Shown in pieces: positions 6,696 through 9,970 of a stretch of 9,970 nucleotides of DNA (position 1 is the first letter of the stretch; the number at the start of each line of letters is the position of its first letter). The position numbers and the translations under genes are program-made. The notes under the pieces are model-generated. The model saw only the letters and a list, made by a program, of their open reading frames with translations. It made no database searches and was not told the origin of the DNA. The DNA is from Bacteriovoracaceae bacterium (lineage in GTDB: Bacteria; Bdellovibrionota; Bacteriovoracia; Bacteriovoracales; Bacteriovoracaceae), in the NCBI GenBank assembly GCA_023151145.1, contig JAKLJM010000054.1, positions 1 to 9,970 of the forward strand, given 5' to 3'.

Positions 6696-6713
6696 AGTGA
6701 TCCCCGAGCGTGC
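6676..6713 (+). terminator. strong GC-rich stem-loop spanning the recombinase stop codon
   Basis: GCACG (6676-6680) pairs with CGTGC (6709-6713), CTC (6683-6685) with GAG (6706-6708), and GGGGAT (6687-6692) with ATCCCC (6700-6705) around a 7-nt loop: 14 pairs with small bulges only on the left side. It includes the TAG stop (6693-6695). No T-run follows, so it is either a non-canonical terminator, an mRNA 3'-end stabiliser, or a DNA site. Terminator is the default call. Confidence 0.4.
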
Positions 6714-6817
6714 ACCACAATGAAATGTTTAATGAGTGAAAAACCAATAAAAGTTGTCACTCACCTCTAACGGTGAATTTAAAATCTGCCAACATTACGT
6801 CTTTTAACTTTCAGGCT

Positions 6818-6852
6818 GCTCTGATTATGGCCAATGTAGCCACGATCAGAGC
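6818..6852 (+). promoter_or_regulatory. nested inverted repeat upstream of the XRE gene
   Basis: GCTCTGAT (6818-6825) and ATCAGAGC (6845-6852) are an 8-bp perfect inverted repeat. Inside it TGGC (6828-6831) and GCCA (6839-6842) pair around the loop CAATGTA. It lies 52 bp ahead of the XRE start codon and is followed by TTT. It may be an RNA attenuator, a terminator for readthrough, or a DNA operator at which the XRE protein controls its own operon. Confidence 0.42.
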
Positions 6853-6904
6853 TTTAACTCTAAACATTTTAAACTTATCCGATAATTATAGTGAAGGTGT
6901 AATT

Positions 6905-7201
6905 ATGTTTGAAAAAAAACTCAAGGCTTTATTAAAGTCACATAACTTATCAGTTGCAGAATTGGCAAAACGCACAGGTTTACCACGCTCAACTATTCAA
7001 CAATGGACAGCAGGGGGAACACCAAATGTTTACCAACTTGAGAAAGTAGCAACTTATTTCAATATAACAATTGATGAGCTTGTCTTTGATAAAAAGCCAA
7101 AGAATTTAATTGAGGATATTTTCAATGAAATATTAATACACTCTGGTGAATACAAGATCAGAATAAGTAAACTTACCAAAAAGGGAGAGTCGGATGATTA
7201 A
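6905..7201 (+). CDS. XRE/Cro-type helix-turn-helix regulator
   Basis: A 98-residue protein. Residues 5-60 form a Cro/C1-type HTH domain: LKALLKSHNLSVAELAKRTG, then PRSTIQQWTAGGTPNVYQLEKVATYFNI as recognition helix and scaffold, ending with the typical ITIDELVF. The C-terminal about 35 residues are charged and lack a recognised domain. I chose the ATG at 6905 because GAAGG lies at 6893-6897 and the family begins there; a longer reading from GTG 6773 would add a non-conserved leader running through a strong inverted repeat. It is the first gene of an apparent operon: its last eight bases overlap the next lipoprotein gene. It probably represses or controls the lipoprotein genes, and perhaps the element itself (inference). 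Confidence 0.85.
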   Translation: MFEKKLKALLKSHNLSVAELAKRTGLPRSTIQQWTAGGTPNVYQLEKVATYFNITIDELVFDKKPKNLIEDIFNEILIHSGEYKIRISKLTKKGESDD

Positions 7202-7835
7202 AATTATTTTACCATTAATGGTTATGGCACTCATTTCAGGATGCTCATCGACACCTCAACAGAAAATTGAGGATCAAAATGAACAAGTTATTTCACACCT
7301 GGAAAAAGGAAAAAGAATTATTGGTAAAGATTTTGATGAAAAATTTACCCATGACGGATTAATAAATGGAGATTATGTCGCAGTTGGATCGTATAAAACA
7401 GATGATCAATTTAGCAATAACATGAATCATCTTTTAAGAGCAGGCGAAGACGCTAGAAGCAAATTGATCACTTCTGCACCAACTGAAATTAAGAAAATAA
7501 TCCAGAGTGCAATTAGTACGATAAGCAATTCTCATGAAGCAGACCAAGTTCAAATCTCTGTTACAGAAGTGCAAGCTCTAACAGGAATGAGTAGTGGTTT
7601 AAATGATTCTCAATGTGTTAAGTTTGCAGAGCCAACCCAAGACATGAAATTCAAATATACAACTGAATGCCGCGTACTGGTCAGAGTTCCAGCCTCAAAC
7701 TTAATGAAGGCTTACACCTACACCTTAGATAAGAAATATTCTGTTAAGGAAGACAATCAGATTAAGGAAATAATGAGACGGCAACTAATGGAAAAGGTTT
7801 TAGAAAAACCTCTTGTCAGTAAACAGGCCCCTTAA
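7194..7835 (+). CDS. lipoprotein, possibly LPP20-like
   Basis: A 213-residue exported lipoprotein. The N-terminus MIKIILPLMVMALISGC is a short lipoprotein signal with cleavage before C17; the following SS gives no inner-membrane retention signal, so outer-membrane location is likely. Residues 30-110 are mostly helical; 115-185 are strand-rich (VQISVTEVQAL, TTECRVLVRVP, AYTYTLDKKY), which recalls the LPP20-type lipoprotein fold, though this is only a pattern-level impression. C141 and C159 could form one disulfide. The ATG overlaps the XRE reading frame by eight bases and has GGGAG six bases upstream, so it is translated together with the regulator. Function unknown; accessory-region envelope lipoproteins sometimes act in surface exclusion or phage exclusion. 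Confidence 0.82.
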   Translation: MIKIILPLMVMALISGCSSTPQQKIEDQNEQVISHLEKGKRIIGKDFDEKFTHDGLINGDYVAVGSYKTDDQFSNNMNHLLRAGEDARSKLITSAPTEIKKIIQSAISTISNSHEADQVQISVTEVQALTGMSSGLNDSQCVKFAEPTQDMKFKYTTECRVLVRVPASNLMKAYTYTLDKKYSVKEDNQIKEIMRRQLMEKVLEKPLVSKQAP

Positions 7836-7848
7836 CAACTGATCAACA

Positions 7849-8295
7849 ATGAGACTGGTAATATTTTCAATATTTTTTCTAATGGGTGGCTGTGCTCATA
7901 AGATGGATATTAACAATAAGAAGTTTATTAATTTTAAAGAATATTCTATTGGTTCTACGCAAGGTGAATTGGCTAATAAATATTATCGAGTTCCATTTAC
8001 GTTAGGCTGTAAAGATAGTTGTTTTGAAACTTGTAATGATTCAGAAGAAATTGTTACATCTACTTCTAGTAATATCAATGCAATTATTGATTATATTTAT
8101 CGTTCAAATGGAACATTTAATATTAAAAAAGTTACCTATAACCACACAGATAAAGTTACCCTAAAAGCGTATGATGAACTGAAAATTCATTATCAAATGG
8201 CTTTATGTAAAGAAAGACGGGCTTTATTATTTATGTTCGAAGAAGAAATTACTTTAGTTTCTTATCGAATCATTAAAAAGGAAATACTTAAATGA
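7849..8295 (+). CDS. small cysteine-rich lipoprotein, hypothetical
   Basis: A 148-residue protein with a short lipoprotein signal, RLVIFSIFFLMGGC, cleaved before C15; the -3 position is M, so the lipobox is slightly loose. The mature part carries a C-x3-C-x3-C cluster at residues 54, 58 and 62 (GCKDSCFETC) and a fourth Cys at about 119, suggesting two disulfides in the periplasm. The remainder alternates strand-like and short helical segments. It starts 13 nt after the preceding lipoprotein stop, with no clear Shine-Dalgarno, so it probably relies on coupling to that gene. Its own stop overlaps the next start as ATGA. No family recognised; the pair of lipoproteins may form one envelope complex (inference). 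Confidence 0.75.
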   Translation: MRLVIFSIFFLMGGCAHKMDINNKKFINFKEYSIGSTQGELANKYYRVPFTLGCKDSCFETCNDSEEIVTSTSSNINAIIDYIYRSNGTFNIKKVTYNHTDKVTLKAYDELKIHYQMALCKERRALLFMFEEEITLVSYRIIKKEILK

Positions 8296-8540
8296 AACTA
8301 GTCGAAGAGGCGGAATCATTTAAAGAACGCCTAATATATTTATCTGATAATGGGTTACTGAGTTTTGAAGATTGCTTCCGAATTCAGGGTGAAATCAGGG
8401 CAACGATTGATCAGCTTAAAGAGCTACCAAAAACTCCTGCGCACGACGAAGTGATTTTAATACTATTGACATGTGAAGTCGAAATTGAAATGTGCTTAAG
8501 CTATCTTCTCAAATTGAAAAAAATTAAGGTAAGTGCATAA
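8292..8540 (+). CDS. small helical protein, hypothetical
   Basis: An 82-residue protein predicted to be almost wholly helical: EEAESFKERLIYLSDNG, then FEDCFRIQGEIRATIDQLKEL, then a second long helix rich in Leu, Ile and Cys (DEVILILLTCEVEIEMCLSY) ending in a Lys-rich tail. It has no signal peptide, so it should stay in the cytoplasm or act peripherally at the inner membrane. The start codon overlaps the upstream lipoprotein stop by ATGA, and AAGGA lies about nine bases upstream, which supports translation and membership of the same operon. No family recognised. It is the last gene of the apparent XRE-lipoprotein operon. Confidence 0.62.
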   Translation: MKLVEEAESFKERLIYLSDNGLLSFEDCFRIQGEIRATIDQLKELPKTPAHDEVILILLTCEVEIEMCLSYLLKLKKIKVSA

Positions 8541-8713
8541 CAGTCTTGCAGCATGTTTATGGTGGTGAATGGAGAACTATGGGGGAAATTGAATAATTGA
8601 TGCTGAAAAATTCAAAGTTACCTTTTTTTTTAGGATTCAATTTATTCAAGTAAATAAATCGCAATTTTTAGGAGTTGATTTTAACCAGTAGACCTACAAG
8701 AAAGGACTTAAAA

Positions 8714-9325
8714 ATGACCAAAAAGCAGACTGTTTTATATATTATTTTACCAGTAGGCATAATCATGCTTGCAATGTTTTATTACAACTTCAAAGACTCT
8801 TGCTTTAACGGCAATGGAACTGCTTGCCTTGAGAAGTCCACAGACTATGCAAACTACCGAATGGCCCAAGAGACTGAAACCTTCGCCCTGAAGGCGTGTC
8901 ATGCGGGAAATTACGAAGGGTGTATCCGTTACGCCAATTTTGCATTGGCAAAAGACGACTTAAACCTAACACGTGAATATCTATTTCAAGCTTGCAAGTT
9001 AGATAAATCAGGTTGCCATGCCTCAATTAACTTTGAATTAACCCAAAACAACCTAAAAGATGCACTTACAATGGCAGGCATCCCCTGCAATGAAGAAAAT
9101 GATCTTGTAGCCTGTTACTATCTTGGATTAATCAAAATCAAACAACAGGACTACAAATTAGGTTCTGACTTGCTAAAGAAATCCTGTGAGGGAAAAGTCG
9201 GTAGTGCATGCTACTTCTTAGCATTGCACTTAAAGGATCATGGAGATCAGGATGCGTATTTGTACTATTTAAATGAAGGATGTAGTTTTGGAGAAGATAA
9301 GGCTTGTAGTCGCATGAGTAGATAA
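8714..9325 (+). CDS. membrane-anchored Sel1/Hcp-like repeat protein with six Cys pairs
   Basis: A 203-residue protein with an N-terminal membrane anchor (residues 6-24, TVLYIILPVGIIMLAMFYY) and no lipobox, so it should face the periplasm. The rest is built of six about 32-residue helical units, each with two cysteines: 30/38, 62/70, 94/101, 125/134, 158/166 and 190/198. Units such as SCEGKVGSACYFLALHLKDHG match Sel1-like repeats of the Helicobacter cysteine-rich (Hcp) kind, where each pair forms a disulfide. These solenoids bind proteins or peptides. I chose ATG 8714 because AAAGGA lies seven bases upstream; an upstream TTG at 8675 would add 13 residues without a ribosome site. A 173-nt gap separates it from the lipoprotein operon, so it may have its own promoter. 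Confidence 0.83.
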   Translation: MTKKQTVLYIILPVGIIMLAMFYYNFKDSCFNGNGTACLEKSTDYANYRMAQETETFALKACHAGNYEGCIRYANFALAKDDLNLTREYLFQACKLDKSGCHASINFELTQNNLKDALTMAGIPCNEENDLVACYYLGLIKIKQQDYKLGSDLLKKSCEGKVGSACYFLALHLKDHGDQDAYLYYLNEGCSFGEDKACSRMSR

Positions 9326-9646
9326 AGAGAATATTAAGTTTGGCAGTCAAGTTATTTCATTAATGTTTATTGGGGCTTTTTCAGTTGAATTTTTTTCATT
9401 TTTTTGTTGGTATTTTTTCACAAAGGTACAGAATTGCTGTCATAAAAAATGGTAGACGCTGAAAAGATGTTGACCACATAGGTGAAAGTGATCATTTATA
9501 GGTTAAGAAGTATCTAAGATTTAAGTAATTTTATACTTACTGCTGGTAAGGTAGTATAAAAATGATGTCTTTTCATTAGACCCGAATTATAAATTTAGGT
9601 AGAGTGCCTTGCTTGGAATACTTAAATGCTTTTAAAATTTTTACAT
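9326..9646. other. 321-bp convergent intergenic gap
   Basis: No gene is seen on either strand between the Sel1-like gene and the macro-domain gene, which converge here. Contents: T-rich runs at about 9390-9420, a TTGACC word at 9469 without a good -10, an imperfect inverted repeat of TTATAC/GTATAA type at about 9531-9560, and the long AT-rich hairpin listed separately. As the boundary between cargo and the right-hand gene, it is a reasonable place to look for the element's right end, but I found no copy of any left-end sequence. Confidence 0.4.
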
Positions 9647-9655
9647 TTAAGTATT
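9618..9655 (-). terminator. 12-bp perfect inverted repeat at the 3' end of the macro-domain gene
   Basis: AATACTTAAATG (9618-9629) and CATTTAAGTATT (9644-9655) are exact reverse complements around a 14-nt AT-rich loop. The right arm contains the macro-domain gene's TAA (9647-9649). No T-run follows on the minus strand, so it is a weak or bidirectional terminator between convergent genes, or a 3' stabilising structure. Confidence 0.45.
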
Positions 9656-9970
9656 AAGTTGATTTCCGCCATTTCCATTTGATGAAGTTGTTATATTTGT
9701 AAACTTGCAAATGTGTTGAATATATTCATTGAGTTCATCTATATCAAGTTGGTGCTTTAGATAATCGTCCGGAGATATGCAAATAGTTAGCTTTTCACAT
9801 AGTTTTCCTTGAGATATAGCTGCAGAGAAAGATTTTATAATTTCCTTTGCAACGTCAATTCGGCTTTTATTTATTCTAGCGAGTCCAGTACCCAATAGAG
9901 GAATAATAATATGTCCATAATTTCCTTTGGTATGTAGATATTGCCATAAAGAATAAAGAGAATTTTGTAT
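9647..9970 (-). CDS. macro-domain-like protein (ThsA-macro/DUF6430 type), 3' end only
   Basis: The frame is open to the window edge, so 107 C-terminal residues are seen and the start lies beyond 9970; the TTG at 9895 is an internal Leu codon. The visible part reads LWQYLHTKGNYGHIIIPLLG then TGLARINKSR, and later CEKLTICISPDDYLKHQLDI. The P-L-L-G-T-G loop after a beta strand, the IIKSF helix and the I-x-I-x-P-D-D-Y strand-turn match the macro-like domain found in one class of Thoeris ThsA effectors (recognition from memory). Such domains bind NAD-derived nucleotides such as the cyclic ADP-ribose signal. It ends soon after this domain. A ThsB TIR protein would be expected nearby, outside this window. 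It runs convergent to the cargo genes. Confidence 0.68.
   Translation of the reverse strand: MQNSLYSLWQYLHTKGNYGHIIIPLLGTGLARINKSRIDVAKEIIKSFSAAISQGKLCEKLTICISPDDYLKHQLDIDELNEYIQHICKFTNITTSSNGNGGNQLNT

Noticed and set aside
6773..6904. Longer N-terminus for the XRE protein from GTG 6773
   Set aside because: It would code through a strong nested inverted repeat, has no ribosome site and adds residues the family lacks; ATG 6905 has GAAGG upstream.
8590..8640. Terminator after the lipoprotein operon (TTGAAT/ATTCAA and a nearby T-run)
   Set aside because: The stem is AT-only but for one pair, the loop is 15 nt and the T-run lies over 10 nt further on, so it does not meet a usable terminator pattern.
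4054..8691. 15-bp direct repeat GATTTTAACCAGTAG at 4054-4068 and 8677-8691 as possible att sites
   Set aside because: One copy is inside the ssb coding region and the other before the Sel1-like gene; in AT-rich DNA a single 15-mer match in 10 kb can occur by chance, and the position does not fit element ends.
9893..9895. TTG start for an 82-residue protein at the right edge
   Set aside because: The frame continues to 9970 with conserved macro-domain sequence; TTG is the second Leu of IPLLGTG.

Overview
This is an AT-rich window (roughly one third G+C by eye) from a Gram-negative-type bacterium: two of its genes encode lipoproteins with lipoboxes and one a membrane-anchored, cysteine-paired protein that only makes sense in an oxidising periplasm. 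The mix of genes would fit a Bacteriovorax-like member of the Bdellovibrionota, but nothing here proves that; it rests on general resemblance only.

The core is an integrated mobile element. On the minus strand, 4242 down to 878, lies a compact operon read ssb - SF3 (D5/P4-type) helicase - excisionase-like MerR/HTH protein - tyrosine integrase, with gaps of 2 and 16 nt and a TAATG overlap. Just beyond the integrase stop are iterated GTATACC repeats at an exact 11-bp period, best read as arm-type integrase sites, then a small hairpin with a U-tract that would end the operon. This side therefore holds integration, excision and replication functions. No primase catalytic domain is visible.

A 443-bp AT-rich divergent region (4243-4685) separates this operon from a rightward set. 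It holds two dyads and a strong candidate cis-acting RNA: a promoter-like TTGACG/ATTAAT pair followed immediately by an about 75-nt interrupted hairpin whose closing stem buries the Shine-Dalgarno of the next gene. That gene (4686-5984) encodes a 432-residue protein I do not recognise. It is followed by a cluster of small hairpins sharing a TAAC loop, then a small serine recombinase (6093-6695) whose stop codon lies inside a strong GC-rich stem-loop.

Further right, 6905-8540 looks like one cargo operon: an XRE-type repressor-like protein, a lipoprotein (possibly LPP20-like), a second Cys-rich lipoprotein and a small helical protein, joined by overlaps or short gaps. A separate gene (8714-9325) encodes a membrane-anchored protein with six 32-residue Sel1/Hcp-like repeats, each with a Cys pair.

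Both window edges carry cut-off genes of defence type. The left edge holds the 3' end of a HEPN-domain protein (R-N-I-I-A-H motif) with a beta-rich, translation-factor-barrel-like tail. The right edge holds the 3' end, on the minus strand, of a macro-domain-like protein resembling the Thoeris ThsA macro family. So the element appears to sit in, or to carry, a defence-rich neighbourhood. Its exact ends were not located.
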